Positions 21,866-31,419 of a stretch of 64,000 bases of DNA are shown here, in pieces (within the stretch, counting starts at the first letter, position 1; each line of letters starts with the position of its first letter). Both the position numbers and the translations under genes were made by a program. Location of the stretch: the NCBI RefSeq assembly GCF_037971845.1, contig NZ_CP150227.1, positions 806,001-870,000 of the forward strand, in the 5' to 3' direction. The notes under the pieces were generated by a model. It searched no databases, was not told the origin of the DNA, and saw only the letters and a program-made list of their open reading frames with translations. The DNA is from Paenibacillus sp. FSL R5-0766 (lineage in GTDB: Bacteria > Bacillota > Bacilli > Paenibacillales > Paenibacillaceae).

Positions 21866-23800
21866 TTACGGCGTAAGCTTAGGCGCTTGGCGGTGATGTG
21901 TACCTTGTTCGTAGCTGTAAGCCAGCTTGATCAAGGTTCCTTCATCAAAGGCACGACCAAGGAATTCCATGCCTACTGGCAAACCATCAGTTGTGAAACC
22001 AGCAGGGACCGTAATCGCCGGGAAGCCGGAGAAAGGACTCAATCGGTTGTTACCACCAGAGTTTTGTCCTTCGCCAATAACACCAGCGGCTTGTGTGGAC
22101 GTAGGATAGATGATGGCATCCAGGTTGTTGTCTGCCATAACTTTCAGCAGGGACTCACGTGTAACTTGGGTGCGTTTCAGGACGATGTCCTTGTATTCGG
22201 TAGTCTCCAACGTTTGGCGTGCATCCCGAGTCTTCATGGATTGCTCCTGAGATTTGTCGAACTCTCCGGAAGCGATGATCTCGGACAGACTGTGATATGG
22301 AGCGTCTGCACCCAATGAGTCCAGATAGTCATTCAGTTGGAACTTGAATTCATATCCGCTGAGACTTGGGTATTTGTTGATCTCAGCCAAGTTCGGGATG
22401 GAAATTGGAACTGCGGTAGCGCCTAGTGTCTTCAGTTCTTCTACAGCGGTGTTGATCACGTCAGCAACGGCTTTTTCTTCAGCTTTGGTACTTGGGATGA
22501 GTTCTGTGGCCACACCGATGCGTGCACCTTTCAGTCCGTTTACATCCAAGAAGTCTGTATAGCTGGAAGGGATTTTTCCAACCGCGTAAGCTGTAGCGAC
22601 ATCTTTTTTATCATAGCCGGCTGTAGCATCCAACATAATTGCAGCATCACTAACCGTACGAGCCATAGGTCCACCTACATCCTGTGTCAAAGCCAATGGG
22701 ATAATGCCTTCACGGCTGGACAGTCCGATGGTTGGGCGGATACCCACAAGGCTGTTGAAGCTGGATGGGATTCGAATCGAACCACCAGTGTCTGTACCCA
22801 TGCCGGCTGCAGCAAAGTTTGATGCAATGGCTGCACCTGTTCCACCGCTTGAGCCACCTGGATAGTGGTCCAGGGCGTAAGGGTTCAGTGTTTGTCCACC
22901 TAATGAGCTGGATGTCGTGATACCAAATGCGAATTCATGCAGGTTGGTTTTGCCCAAAATAATGGCGCCAGCTGCTTTGAGTTTCTTGACTTGTTCAGCA
23001 TCGTGAGCAGGGACGGAATCTTTCAGACATATACAGCCTGCGGTTGTAGGCATGTCATTGGTATCAAAGTTATCTTTGACCAGAATCGGAACGCCATGCA
23101 GAGGCCCGCGAGCACCTTGAGCTGCACGTTCTTCATCCAGTTGCTCCGCAATTTGGAGTGCATCCGGGTTCAGGGTTAATACGGCGTTTATGCTTACCCC
23201 TTGATCATCGTATTTTTCAATGCGGTCCAGATATTTCTGAACCAGCTCTTTTGATGTCAGTTTTCCTTGCGTCATTGCGGTCTGGAGATCCATAATGGTT
23301 GCTTCCTCCAGAACAAACGGTTTTATGTAGTTATAAATGCGGTCTTTCAGTATGGAGAGGTCATTCTCGGTAAGTACAGCGTTTGGAAGGAAGAGGGAAT
23401 CGGTATAACCTTTCATTAGCCCAGCGGTATTCAATGCACCAACAGCACCTGCGAAAGTGGCTTCATCCGGGACATCCTTGAATGATTCGGTAGTCGAATC
23501 CACCTTGAGCCATTGTTGCAAGGCGACCGCAGCATCTTTGCGTTGTACGGTTGTGCCGGAGAGCTTGTCCATGGTAAAAGGGAAACCTGCAAGTGTAGCC
23601 GCTTCTTCCATGGCCTGAACAAATGCTGCCGGAGTAGCAGGCGCTTTTCCTTTGGATACAGCTGCTACTGTTGTTTTACTCGTAGGCGTTGCCGTTGCGG
23701 CTGATGCCGAAGGCACCGTTCCTCCCCATGTTGTGGCAACAACAGCTCCCGCCAGTAACAAAGCCCCACTTTTTTTCAATACAGATCCATGATAAGTCAT
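21866..23800 (-). CDS. Exported amidase-signature hydrolase with N-terminal SLH-like segment
   Basis: 644 residues. A signal peptide (cut near 'SASA', residue 34) is followed by a region with an S-layer-homology-like motif ('FKDVP' at about 107, 'AGLMKGYTDSLFLPN' at about 126-140). The amidase signature domain occupies about 165-635. The Ser-cisSer-Lys triad is visible as Lys242 in 'ILVKDN', Ser317 in 'PGGSSGG' and Ser341 in 'TDTGGSIRIP'. The family hydrolyses amide bonds of diverse small molecules or amidated peptides. Secretion plus a possible wall anchor suggests it works at the cell surface, unlike the cytoplasmic GatA. Only one SLH-like repeat is seen, where three are usual for wall binding. 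GAAGGGAG precedes the ATG. Confidence 0.87.
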   Translation of the reverse strand: MTYHGSVLKKSGALLLAGAVVATTWGGTVPSASAATATPTSKTTVAAVSKGKAPATPAAFVQAMEEAATLAGFPFTMDKLSGTTVQRKDAAVALQQWLKVDSTTESFKDVPDEATFAGAVGALNTAGLMKGYTDSLFLPNAVLTENDLSILKDRIYNYIKPFVLEEATIMDLQTAMTQGKLTSKELVQKYLDRIEKYDDQGVSINAVLTLNPDALQIAEQLDEERAAQGARGPLHGVPILVKDNFDTNDMPTTAGCICLKDSVPAHDAEQVKKLKAAGAIILGKTNLHEFAFGITTSSSLGGQTLNPYALDHYPGGSSGGTGAAIASNFAAAGMGTDTGGSIRIPSSFNSLVGIRPTIGLSSREGIIPLALTQDVGGPMARTVSDAAIMLDATAGYDKKDVATAYAVGKIPSSYTDFLDVNGLKGARIGVATELIPSTKAEEKAVADVINTAVEELKTLGATAVPISIPNLAEINKYPSLSGYEFKFQLNDYLDSLGADAPYHSLSEIIASGEFDKSQEQSMKTRDARQTLETTEYKDIVLKRTQVTRESLLKVMADNNLDAIIYPTSTQAAGVIGEGQNSGGNNRLSPFSGFPAITVPAGFTTDGLPVGMEFLGRAFDEGTLIKLAYSYEQGTHHRQAPKLTP

Positions 23801-24172
23801 GCATCCACGCTCCCTTCCTGTGTCTCATTGATGTGTGTTAGCAGCGATTCTGTTTCTATGCTTTTGACACATTGTATAGTTATGTCAGGTAATCTTACAA
23901 TGTTTATATTTATCCATAAAAACGTATACATCAATACTGTACAGTGTTAATACTTATTCATGCTTCTGTTTACATGTTCTCAGAAAAACTATTACATATT
24001 TTAATGTGAAGAAATATAACATGTAATCGATATGTTAATTAAACATGAGGTTACAGGATACGAGTAGATTAGGAAGTAGAGATGACAGAGCATACCTTTA
24101 GTGTGAAATGATATAATGAAAAGATAGGAATAAAAGAGACATAACGTTCTACCAGAGAGGAAGAGATATGAA
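23801..24172. other. Divergent non-coding region between amidase and topB
   Basis: About 370 AT-rich bases holding the two outward-facing promoters by implication. I see no confident hexamer pair, repeat or small gene. Confidence 0.4.
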
Positions 24173-26302
24173 GTGAAGACATTGGTACTCGCAGAAAAAC
24201 CATCTGTAGCACGCGAAATAGCCAGAGTTATGGGTGCGCGTGATAAACATAAAAGTTATATGGAAGGCCCGAAATATATCGTTACCTGGGCGCTTGGACA
24301 TCTGGTTGGATTAGCTGAACCCGAGGATTACGACAAAAAGTATGCAACATGGAATCTGGAGGACCTGCCCATTCTGCCAGAGCGTACGAAACTGAAGGTA
24401 CTTAAAGAGACCAACCATCAATATAAAGCCGTGCAGCAGTTAATGAAACGTCAGGATGTGAGTGAGCTGGTCATTGCGACGGATGCAGCCCGTGAGGGAG
24501 AATTGCTGGCCCGTTGGATTATGCAGATGGCGGGGTGGAAAAAACCTTTTAAACGCCTGTGGATTTCATCCCAGACAGATAAGGCGATCAAAGACGGATT
24601 TGCTTCGCTGAAGCCAGGCAGTCAGTTCGACCGTCTTTATGAATCTGCACGTTGCCGGGCGGAAGCCGACTGGATGATTGGACTTAACGTGACCCGTGCA
24701 CTAACTGTTCGTTTCAATGCGCAGTTGTCTGCTGGACGGGTCCAAACGCCGACTTTGGGCATGATTATGGATAGAGAAAATGAAATTAATGGTTTCCGCT
24801 CGCAGGAGTATGAGACGTTAACGGCAGATTTGGGAGGTTTTCAGGCTGTGTGGCGGGCAGCTGGGGGAGATTCACGAATTTTCGACCCTCAAGAAACGCA
24901 AGAATTGAAGAAACGGGTAGACGGACGCAAGGGCACGATTGCCCAGGTGAAGAAAAGTGAGAAAGTAGAGCCACATCCACTGGCATATGACCTGACGGAA
25001 CTGCAACGGGATGCCAACCGGAAATATGGTTTCTCTGCAAAGCAAACATCAAATGTCCTGCAACGTCTGTATGAACAGCACAAACTCGTGACGTACCCAC
25101 GTACGGACAGCCGGTATCTGACTTCCGATATGACAGCTACATTGAAAGAACGTCTGGACAGTGTAGCCATTGGACCTTATGCGTCTTTGGCACGTCCTTT
25201 GCTGCGCAAAAATCTGAATATCACCAAACGTATTGTGGATGACAGCAAAGTTACGGATCACCATGCGATTATCCCAACGGAGCAGACGTTGCTTTTGAAT
25301 CAATTGAATCCAGAGGAACGCAAACTGTACGATCTGATCGTACGTCGTTTTATCAGCCTGTTCTATCCGGCAGCGAAGTACGATTCGGTTGCGATCACGG
25401 TTCAGGTGGGGAATGACTCCTTCCATGTTAAAGGTACAACAGTGAAAGAAAGTGGATGGCGTGAAGTATACGGCGGCGATTACAGCGATGATGACGATGA
25501 CCGTGTGGATGATGCAGCAGAGCATGAGCGTGCGCTTTTACCAGATGTGCAGCAAGGACAGTCCGTGACGGTTCAGCGTTGCCATATCAAAAGTGGACGA
25601 ACGATGCCGCCCAAACGGTATACCGAAGCTGCTTTGCTTTCCCAGATGGAAAAGCATGGACTGGGCACTCCGGCTACACGTGCGGATATTATCGAGAAGC
25701 TGGTCAGTTCCGATACAATAGATCGTCAGGGCAACAGCATGCACCCGACTGGCAAAGGAAAACAGTTGATTGAACTGGCTGCTCCGCAGCTTCGTTCTCC
25801 GGATCTAACTGCTCGCTGGGAAGCTGAACTGGAACGCATCGCTCGTGGGCAAGGGAAACCGGGGCCGTTTCTGGATAGTATCCGATCCATGGCAAAAGAG
25901 TTGGTGTCTACGGTAAAAGGCAGCAAAGCAGAGTACAAGCCGCATAATGTGTCCAATAGCCATTGCCCGGACTGTAACGCACGGTTGTTGGAGAAGAAGG
26001 GCAAGCGCGGCAAGTTTCTTGTATGTCCTACCGAGGACTGTGGATATCGTCGTTCGGCAGAGAAGAGACTGTCCAACCGACGTTGTGCCCAGTGCCACAA
26101 AAAGATGGAAATCAAAGAAGGCAAGGCCGGTTTATACGTGCAATGTCTTCCTTGTGGTATTACAGAAACGTTGGATAAGGACAAACAGCATGTGAACAAA
26201 CGCGATCAGCAAAAGCTGGTGAAACAATATGCGAAGCAGGAGTCAATTGGTTCTAACCTTGGAGATCTGCTGAAGGCGGCTATGGAGAAAAAGGGAAAGT
26301 AG
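24173..26302 (+). CDS. topB: DNA topoisomerase III
   Basis: 709 residues. This is a type IA topoisomerase that cuts one DNA strand, relaxes negative supercoils and decatenates replication or recombination intermediates. The Toprim domain opens with 'LVLAEKPSVAREIARVMG' and contains 'ATDAAREGE'. The catalytic Tyr308 is in 'LVTYPRTDSR'. Conserved 'SAGRVQTPTLG' and 'DHHAIIPTEQ' blocks follow. The C-terminal tail has two Cys4-like zinc ribbons ('CPDCNAR...CPTEDCG' and 'CAQCHKK...CLPCG', about 595-665) and a basic end. The start is a GTG after GAGAGGAAGAG; a nearby ATG at 24168 is out of frame and stops at once. It is transcribed divergently from the amidase. Confidence 0.96.
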   Translation: MKTLVLAEKPSVAREIARVMGARDKHKSYMEGPKYIVTWALGHLVGLAEPEDYDKKYATWNLEDLPILPERTKLKVLKETNHQYKAVQQLMKRQDVSELVIATDAAREGELLARWIMQMAGWKKPFKRLWISSQTDKAIKDGFASLKPGSQFDRLYESARCRAEADWMIGLNVTRALTVRFNAQLSAGRVQTPTLGMIMDRENEINGFRSQEYETLTADLGGFQAVWRAAGGDSRIFDPQETQELKKRVDGRKGTIAQVKKSEKVEPHPLAYDLTELQRDANRKYGFSAKQTSNVLQRLYEQHKLVTYPRTDSRYLTSDMTATLKERLDSVAIGPYASLARPLLRKNLNITKRIVDDSKVTDHHAIIPTEQTLLLNQLNPEERKLYDLIVRRFISLFYPAAKYDSVAITVQVGNDSFHVKGTTVKESGWREVYGGDYSDDDDDRVDDAAEHERALLPDVQQGQSVTVQRCHIKSGRTMPPKRYTEAALLSQMEKHGLGTPATRADIIEKLVSSDTIDRQGNSMHPTGKGKQLIELAAPQLRSPDLTARWEAELERIARGQGKPGPFLDSIRSMAKELVSTVKGSKAEYKPHNVSNSHCPDCNARLLEKKGKRGKFLVCPTEDCGYRRSAEKRLSNRRCAQCHKKMEIKEGKAGLYVQCLPCGITETLDKDKQHVNKRDQQKLVKQYAKQESIGSNLGDLLKAAMEKKGK

Positions 26303-26327
26303 AGCAAGCTCTGAGTTAGCGCAGATC

Positions 26328-26412
26328 GCATCACGCATGTAATGCTAGTTGTGAATAACTGACGTTATGGAGAGGGATTGCTGCGCGTATCCCTAATCAT
26401 ACATGTGATGCG
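26328..26412. repeat. Long-range inverted repeat between topB and a small ORF
   Basis: CGCATCACGCATGTA and TACATGTGATGCG (about 26328-26342 and 26400-26412) are complementary apart from a two-base bulge, enclosing about 57 bases. No T tract follows, so this is not an ordinary terminator. The function is unknown. Confidence 0.45.
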
Positions 26413-26463
26413 GTATAAGATCCTCCGTTTTCAGGCAACGTAAGCCAAGGAGGTGATACCTAC

Positions 26464-26601
26464 ATGCCGCATAACAAACCAGAGAAGATCCATAACCAGC
26501 AAAACAAAGACAGTATTCGGGAAGAGAGTATCGCTGTGCGCCCGGACAAAGCAGCCAAAAGAGCACCAAGTCTGAACGGTATTCCAAAACAGGAGTCCTA
26601 G
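26464..26601 (+). CDS. Small hypothetical protein, 45 residues
   Basis: An AAGGAGGTG site is spaced for the ATG at 26464, and the 45-codon frame ends in TAG. The peptide is hydrophilic and basic (Lys, Asn, Gln, Arg, Pro), without a signal, membrane segment or cysteine. No family is recognised. The near-perfect ribosome site is the main argument for translation. It follows topB by 160 bases and precedes a separate promoter, so it may be read from the topB transcript. Small soluble proteins of this kind in spore formers include minor SASP-like proteins, but I see no SASP signature. Confidence 0.5.
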   Translation: MPHNKPEKIHNQQNKDSIREESIAVRPDKAAKRAPSLNGIPKQES

Positions 26602-26654
26602 GTCAGAGCGAGGTTATCGTTATTACACAAAATTGCGGTTCCCTACCCGGTGCG

Positions 26655-26683
26655 TTGAACATGTCTCTGATGAGGACTATAAT
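26655..26683 (+). promoter_or_regulatory. Predicted promoter of the DUF1294 gene
   Basis: TTGAAC (26655-26660), 17 bases, TATAAT (26678-26683), about 45 bases before the start codon. Confidence 0.65.
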
Positions 26684-26727
26684 GGAGACAGGGAGATGTC
26701 CCGGGACAGGGGGATCGCTAGAATTAT

Positions 26728-26991
26728 ATGCAAACCGGACTTATATTGTGGTTTTTATTTATTAATGTAGTTGGTTATCTGGTGATGTCGGATGATAAGA
26801 GGCGTGCACAACAGCGTCGTGACCGTACACCCGAACGGACGTTATTCTTATTAGCATTTATAGGCGGTGCTTTGGGAGTCTGGATCGCGATGTATCGGAA
26901 AAGGCATAAGACCAAACACCCCAGCTTCACCATTGGCATTCCGTTGTTGTTGTTCTTAAATGCGGTAATCTATGGTTACTTTATTCAATGA
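26728..26991 (+). CDS. DUF1294 small membrane protein
   Basis: 87 residues with membrane segments at about 3-20, 38-56 and 66-86, separated by basic loops. The pattern 'MSDDKRRAQQRRDRTPERTL' (short N-terminal loop) and 'IGGALGVWIAMYRKRHKTKH' matches the DUF1294 family, whose function is unknown. In other bacteria this domain is sometimes fused to cold-shock domains; here it stands alone. The ribosome site is poor (GGGGG about 14 bases upstream). It has its own promoter. Confidence 0.85.
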   Translation: MQTGLILWFLFINVVGYLVMSDDKRRAQQRRDRTPERTLFLLAFIGGALGVWIAMYRKRHKTKHPSFTIGIPLLLFLNAVIYGYFIQ

Positions 26992-27202
26992 ACACATGGA
27001 ACAAATGCGTAACCATTCGAACAAGACTTACGCTGAAGTGAAAGGTGTATCATTAATTCGTCTGATATGTAAATTCATTCGTATAAATGGTTCATAGTGA
27101 CTCTGGGACGTTTAAGGAGTTATATGGTTCTGTTAGTTTATTACATGTCAGACCGAAGCTTGCTTCGCGTGCTCTACATATAAAGGAAGGGACGGGATTC
27201 AC

Positions 27203-27637
27203 ATGTTATTTTCCAAAATATTAGTGGCTTATGATGGTTCCAAAGCTTCAAATAAAGCACTTGATCGTGCGATTGAGCTAGCGAAAGTGTCCCCAAATGC
27301 AGTATTGGATGTCATTCATGCTTTTGATTTCCCGCGTGTATTCATCGGTGAGGGGTTGGCTCCACTGCCACCTTCCCTTAATAATGACTATTACAATCTG
27401 GCGGTGCAGACGACAGATGAAGCGAAAGAACGAATTCAGGCTGCGGGTGTAACGGCCAATGTGGATCTGATTCAAGGAGCGGCTGCGGAAGTATTGCTTG
27501 ACTTTGCCAAAGAAAATGATTCTGATATCATTATTATTGGTAGCCGCGGACTGGGTGGAATTCGGGAATTTGTCCTGGGTAGTGTCAGTCACAATGTGGT
27601 GCAGCATGCGCAGGTTCCAGTACTGGTCGTAAAATAG
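27203..27637 (+). CDS. Universal stress protein (UspA family)
   Basis: 144 residues, one Usp domain. 'KILVAYDGSKASNKALDRA' (N-terminal, in part) and the C-terminal 'IIIGSRGLGGIREFVLGSVSHNVVQHAQ' stretch contain the ATP-binding pattern G-2x-G-9x-G(S/T), so it probably binds ATP. Such cytoplasmic proteins accumulate under stress and are mostly uncharacterised in Bacillota. AAGGAAGGG precedes the ATG and a terminator follows, so it is monocistronic. It lies directly upstream of the pur control region but is not part of it. Confidence 0.93.
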   Translation: MLFSKILVAYDGSKASNKALDRAIELAKVSPNAVLDVIHAFDFPRVFIGEGLAPLPPSLNNDYYNLAVQTTDEAKERIQAAGVTANVDLIQGAAAEVLLDFAKENDSDIIIIGSRGLGGIREFVLGSVSHNVVQHAQVPVLVVK

Positions 27638-27670
27638 GAATGGATGAAGTGTGTACGCACTGATAAGCAG

Positions 27671-27716
27671 GAAGCCGGTTGTCTTCGAGAGATTGAAGAG
27701 GAGCCGGCTTTCTTTT
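27671..27716 (+). terminator. Rho-independent terminator of the usp gene
   Basis: GAAGCCGG-TCTTC pairs with GAAGA-CCGGCTTTC, followed by TTTT. Confidence 0.9.
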
Positions 27717-27754
27717 ATGGGATGAAATGGATGGTTAAGCGAATTTAAAGAAGC

Positions 27755-27799
27755 AATTCCCGAACATTATATTTGTCAATATGTTAAATGTTCGTCTTT
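27755..27799. promoter_or_regulatory. Putative PurR box pair upstream of purE
   Basis: AATTCCCGAACATT (27755-27768) and AAATGTTCGTCTTT (27786-27799) are inverted copies sharing CGAACATT. They fit the Bacillus PurBox pattern of two inverted CCGAAC-type sites just upstream of the promoter. PurR there represses and is relieved by PRPP. Confidence 0.8.
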
Positions 27800-27802
27800 A
27801 AG

Positions 27803-27832
27803 TTGACATTAGCTGTAGGGGATTGTTAGAAT
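27803..27832 (+). promoter_or_regulatory. pur operon promoter
   Basis: TTGACA (27803-27808), 18 bases, TAGAAT (27827-27832). It begins three bases after the second PurR-like box and about 95 bases before the aptamer. Confidence 0.75.
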
Positions 27833-27926
27833 GTTAGATGTGTCGATCAGGTAAGAATAAGGTCGAGTAGGAACGAAATATGTAATAAGAGATTACAAAA
27901 ATGAACGAAGATAGTTTGATAGATAT

Positions 27927-27999
27927 TTGCTCGTATAACGCCGGGAATAGGGCCCGGAAGTATCTACCCGGGAACCGTAAATTTCCGGACTACGAGGAG
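27927..27999 (+). promoter_or_regulatory. Purine riboswitch, guanine class, upstream of purE
   Basis: P1 CTCGTA/TACGAG (27930-27935 with 27991-27996), P2 CCGGG/CCCGG, J2/3 GTATCTACC, P3 with the CCGTAAA loop, and C in the specificity position of GGACTACGAG. All parts are near-consensus. It binds guanine or hypoxanthine and lowers pur expression when these are abundant. Confidence 0.95.
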
Positions 28000-28082
28000 A
28001 TACGGCTGAGAGTCGCATGCAACCAGATGCGGACAGCAAGCCCCCTTTTGGCATGCCCAAATGAGGGATACGTATTTCTTGG

Positions 28083-28132
28083 AGTCCGGTGTCCGGAGAA
28101 AATGTGATGTTTTCGCGGGTAGCGGATTTTTT
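28083..28132 (+). terminator. Expression platform and attenuator of the purE riboswitch
   Basis: TCCGGAGAAAA pairs imperfectly with TTTTCGC and CGGA, followed by TTTTTT (28127-28132). AGTCCGG at 28083-28089 is fully complementary to CCGGACT at 27985-27991, which spans the 3' side of P3 and J3/1. This supports an antiterminator that excludes the ligand-bound aptamer. The switching scheme is inferred. Confidence 0.7.
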
Positions 28133-28205
28133 CATTTCACACGTAATAAGAGTTCCTCAATAGTCAGATGTAATCAAAAAGCGCAGACGGGAGTTGGATG
28201 TATTC

Positions 28206-28691
28206 ATGTCACTGCAAGTCGCTGTAATTATGGGCAGCAAGTCGGATTGGGAAACGATGAAACATGCGTGCGAGGTGCTGGACGAGCTGGAGATTGGGTA
28301 TGAGAAAAAGGTGGTCTCCGCCCATCGTACACCGGATTTGATGTTTGAATACGCAGAGCAAGCAATTGATCGAGGATTCAAGGTGATCATTGCAGGGGCA
28401 GGCGGGGCAGCACATCTACCCGGTATGGTTGCCGCCAAAACGATGCTTCCGGTCATTGGCGTTCCGGTTCAGTCCAAAGCATTGAACGGTCTCGATTCCT
28501 TGTTGTCCATTGTTCAGATGCCTGGTGGTATTCCCGTCGCAACTGTGGCGATTGGCAAGGCAGGGGCAACGAATGCAGGATTGCTGGCAGCTCAAATGAT
28601 CGGTGCTTTTGACCTGGATGTCCAACGTCGCTCTGAAGCTCGCCGAGAGCGCATCAAACAAGAAGTACTCGAAAGTAGTGAAGAACTATGA
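28206..28691 (+). CDS. purE: N5-carboxyaminoimidazole ribonucleotide mutase
   Basis: 161 residues. It converts N5-CAIR to CAIR in purine synthesis. Class I PurE blocks are present: '[12 protein letters not shown]' (about residues 7-18), 'SAHRTPD' (about 38-44) and '[11 protein letters not shown]' (about 66-76). The ATG at 28206 is chosen: CGGGAG lies 12 bases upstream, whereas the in-frame TTG at 28194 directly abuts that site. It is the first gene of the pur operon after the guanine aptamer and overlaps purK by four bases. Confidence 0.97.
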   Translation: MSLQVAVIMGSKSDWETMKHACEVLDELEIGYEKKVVSAHRTPDLMFEYAEQAIDRGFKVIIAGAGGAAHLPGMVAAKTMLPVIGVPVQSKALNGLDSLLSIVQMPGGIPVATVAIGKAGATNAGLLAAQMIGAFDLDVQRRSEARRERIKQEVLESSEEL

Positions 28692-29890
28692 ATAGAGTCG
28701 GGAACCAATCCGGTATAGCAGGAGAGCTAAAAAAATTCCTGTTGCCCGGGAAAACAACCATCGGCATTCTTGGAGGCGGACAGCTCGGACGTATGATGAC
28801 GCTCGCAGGAACGGCAATGGGTTATCGATTCGTTACTCTTGATCCGGCTGCGGATGCACCTTGTGGTCAAGTTGCTCGTCAGATTGAAGCTGGTTATGAC
28901 GATGCCAAAGCTGCACTTGAACTGGCTCGGCAATGCGATGTCATTACGTATGAATTCGAAAATGTGGATGCAGAAGTCGCTGGGCTGCTCGAGCGTGAGT
29001 CTTACGTTCCACAAGGAAGTGCGTTACTGTACACCACACAACATCGGTTGCGTGAAAAACGTGCGATCGAAGCTGCTGGAGTAAGAGTCGCGCCTTATCG
29101 TGAGATCACAAGTGCGGATACAATGCTTGCTGCTGTTAGCGAACTTGGAGTGCCATGTGTACTGAAGACGGTGACTGGAGGCTACGATGGCAAAGGTCAA
29201 CGGGTCATCCGGGAAGCAAGTCAGGCTGTTGCGGCATACGAAGAACTTGCGGCTACTGGTGCGGAACTGGTGCTGGAACAATTCATCAAGTTTGAATGCG
29301 AAATATCGGTCGTTGTAGCGCGTAGTACAAATGGGGAGATCAAAACGTTCCCGCCAGCGGAGAACATTCATGTAAATAACATTTTGCATGCTTCAATTGT
29401 ACCGGCTAGAGTTGCCGCAGATATCCAGATTGAAGCTCAAAAGCTGGCAGCAGCGGTAGCAGAATCGATGAAGGCTGTTGGGTTGCTGGCTGTGGAACTG
29501 TTTGTAGCGGCGGATGGAAGACTGTACGTTAACGAACTGGCACCAAGACCACATAATTCCGGTCACTATACGATGGAAGCTTGTGCGACTTCTCAGTTCG
29601 AACAACATATCCGTGCCATCTGCGGGTTACCACTTGGGGACACTTCGTTATTGAGTCCGGTTGTTATGGTCAATGTGCTTGGAGAACATCTGGAAGGCAT
29701 TATCGCCAGAACAGGGCAACCTGATGCGGAAGCGATAGAACTCGGTGTGATTCCTAAGCTTCATATATATGGTAAAACCGAAGCGAAAACAGGACGGAAG
29801 ATGGGGCATGTGAATCTGCTCTGTCAGGATGTTGAAGAAGGATTGCAATGGATTGAACAAACTAACCTCTGGAGGAATACAAATTCATGA
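28688..29890 (+). CDS. purK: N5-carboxyaminoimidazole ribonucleotide synthase
   Basis: 400 residues, an ATP-grasp enzyme making N5-CAIR from AIR, bicarbonate and ATP. '[14 protein letters not shown]' (about residues 18-31) is the PurK N-terminal nucleotide-fold motif. '[13 protein letters not shown]' is the ATP-grasp loop, and '[14 protein letters not shown]' is the metal-binding block. The start overlaps the purE stop (ATGA), as does its stop with purB, giving a tightly coupled purE-purK-purB block. The N-terminus carries about 15 extra residues before the conserved core. Confidence 0.97.
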   Translation: MNRVGNQSGIAGELKKFLLPGKTTIGILGGGQLGRMMTLAGTAMGYRFVTLDPAADAPCGQVARQIEAGYDDAKAALELARQCDVITYEFENVDAEVAGLLERESYVPQGSALLYTTQHRLREKRAIEAAGVRVAPYREITSADTMLAAVSELGVPCVLKTVTGGYDGKGQRVIREASQAVAAYEELAATGAELVLEQFIKFECEISVVVARSTNGEIKTFPPAENIHVNNILHASIVPARVAADIQIEAQKLAAAVAESMKAVGLLAVELFVAADGRLYVNELAPRPHNSGHYTMEACATSQFEQHIRAICGLPLGDTSLLSPVVMVNVLGEHLEGIIARTGQPDAEAIELGVIPKLHIYGKTEAKTGRKMGHVNLLCQDVEEGLQWIEQTNLWRNTNS

Positions 29891-31185
29891 TTGAACGTTA
29901 TAGCAGACCCGAAATGAGAGCCATCTGGACCGAAGAGAACAAATTCCAATCGTGGCTGGAAGTTGAAATTTGTGCATGTGAGGCGTGGGCCGAACTGGGT
30001 GTTATCCCTAAGGAAGAAGCAGCATTGCTTCGTCAGAACGCATCTTTTGACATCGATCGCATCTATGAGATTGAAAAAGAAACACGTCATGACGTTATCG
30101 CATTTACACGTACGGTATCTGAAAGTCTGGGTGCGGAGCGGAAATGGGTACACTACGGTCTGACTTCCACAGATGTCGTGGATACGGCTCTGGGTTATGT
30201 ACTGCGTCAAGCGAATGAGATTCTGGAAAAGGATATCGTGAATTTCATTGAAATTCTTCGTGAAAAAGCATTGGCTTATCAGCACACACCAATGATGGGA
30301 CGTACGCACGGTGTACATGCAGAGCCAACAACATTTGGACTGAAAATGGCATTGTGGCATGAAGAGATGAAACGGAACCTGGAGCGTTTCCGTCATGCAG
30401 CAGACAATGTACAATACGGCAAAATCTCAGGCGCAGTAGGAACGTACGCGAACATCGATCCGTTTGTTGAAGAGTTTGTCTGCGAGAAGTTGGGCACGAA
30501 ACCTGCGCCAATCTCGACTCAAACATTGCAACGTGATCGTCACGCGGAGTATATGGCTACACTGGCGTTGATCGCAACGTCCCTGGACAAGTTTGCTACA
30601 GAGGTACGTGCACTGCAGAAGAGTGAATTCCGTGAAGTGGAAGAAGCTTTTGCTAAAGGTCAAAAAGGATCTTCCGCGATGCCGCACAAGCGTAACCCGA
30701 TCGGTAGTGAAAACATCTCCGGTCTGTCCCGCGTCATTCGCGGACATATGGTATCGGCATACGAGAACGTAACGCTCTGGCACGAGCGCGACATCTCGCA
30801 TTCTTCCGTAGAACGTATCATTTTACCGGATGCAACGATGCTGCTGAACTACATGCTGAACCGTTTTGGTAACATCGTGAAGAACCTGACGGTTTTCCCT
30901 GAGAACATGAAACGCAACATGGAGCGCACCTACGGGGTACCATTCTCCGGTCGTATCATGACAAAGCTGATCGACAAAGGCTTCAGCCGCGAGCAAGCAT
31001 ACGATACCGTTCAACCACGTGCGATGCAAGCATGGGAAGAACAACGCCAGTTCCAGGATATCGTGAAATCCACACCAGAAATCACGGAAGTACTGAACGA
31101 AGAAGAAATCGCAGATGCGTTCAACCCGTCATGGCACCTGAAGCACGTAGACACCATCTTCAAAAAGCTTGGTTTGAACGACTAA
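29887..31185 (+). CDS. purB: Adenylosuccinate lyase
   Basis: 432 residues. It catalyses two beta-eliminations: SAICAR to AICAR, and adenylosuccinate to AMP, each releasing fumarate. The fumarase-superfamily signature '[12 protein letters not shown]' (about residues 260-271) includes the mobile catalytic Ser loop. '[11 protein letters not shown]' and '[12 protein letters not shown]' hold the other active-site residues. AGGAATACAAATTC precedes the start, which overlaps purK by four bases. A 234-base gap with a repeat element separates it from purC. Confidence 0.97.
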   Translation: MIERYSRPEMRAIWTEENKFQSWLEVEICACEAWAELGVIPKEEAALLRQNASFDIDRIYEIEKETRHDVIAFTRTVSESLGAERKWVHYGLTSTDVVDTALGYVLRQANEILEKDIVNFIEILREKALAYQHTPMMGRTHGVHAEPTTFGLKMALWHEEMKRNLERFRHAADNVQYGKISGAVGTYANIDPFVEEFVCEKLGTKPAPISTQTLQRDRHAEYMATLALIATSLDKFATEVRALQKSEFREVEEAFAKGQKGSSAMPHKRNPIGSENISGLSRVIRGHMVSAYENVTLWHERDISHSSVERIILPDATMLLNYMLNRFGNIVKNLTVFPENMKRNMERTYGVPFSGRIMTKLIDKGFSREQAYDTVQPRAMQAWEEQRQFQDIVKSTPEITEVLNEEEIADAFNPSWHLKHVDTIFKKLGLND

Positions 31186-31240
31186 TATAAACTCCCACAA
31201 GGCTATAGCGCAGAATGATGGTTCAGCAGGGAACGCAGAG

Positions 31241-31351
31241 GACAGAAATAAGCTGAAGAAGCAAAGCGTTCGCCTTTATCCCCGGATTTTCACTTTGCAA
31301 AAGTGGAATCAAAAAATCTGGGGATAACAGCGATCGGAAGATTGTTCTGTC
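31241..31351 (+). repeat. Dispersed hairpin repeat, copy A (purB-purC gap)
   Basis: 111 bases, bounded by GACAGAA and TTCTGTC. Inside, TCGC, TTATCCCCGGATTTT pair with AAAAATCTGGGGATAA and GCGA to form one long imperfect hairpin, tipped by CACTTT/AAAGTG. Conserved unpaired blocks are GAAGCAAAGCGT on the left and TCGGAAG on the right. It lies entirely between purB and the purC start. Copy B has the same length and nearly the same sequence. Confidence 0.8.
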
Positions 31352-31419
31352 ATCGGAGTGGAGTCCGCGCCATCAGGATTCTGTCCTTAGCCTTACATCT
31401 CCTGAAAGAAGGTGAGCCC

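Noticed and set aside
27901..28107. A 68-codon frame overlapping the purE riboswitch
   Set aside because: The region is a complete guanine aptamer and its expression platform; no ribosome site precedes the frame.
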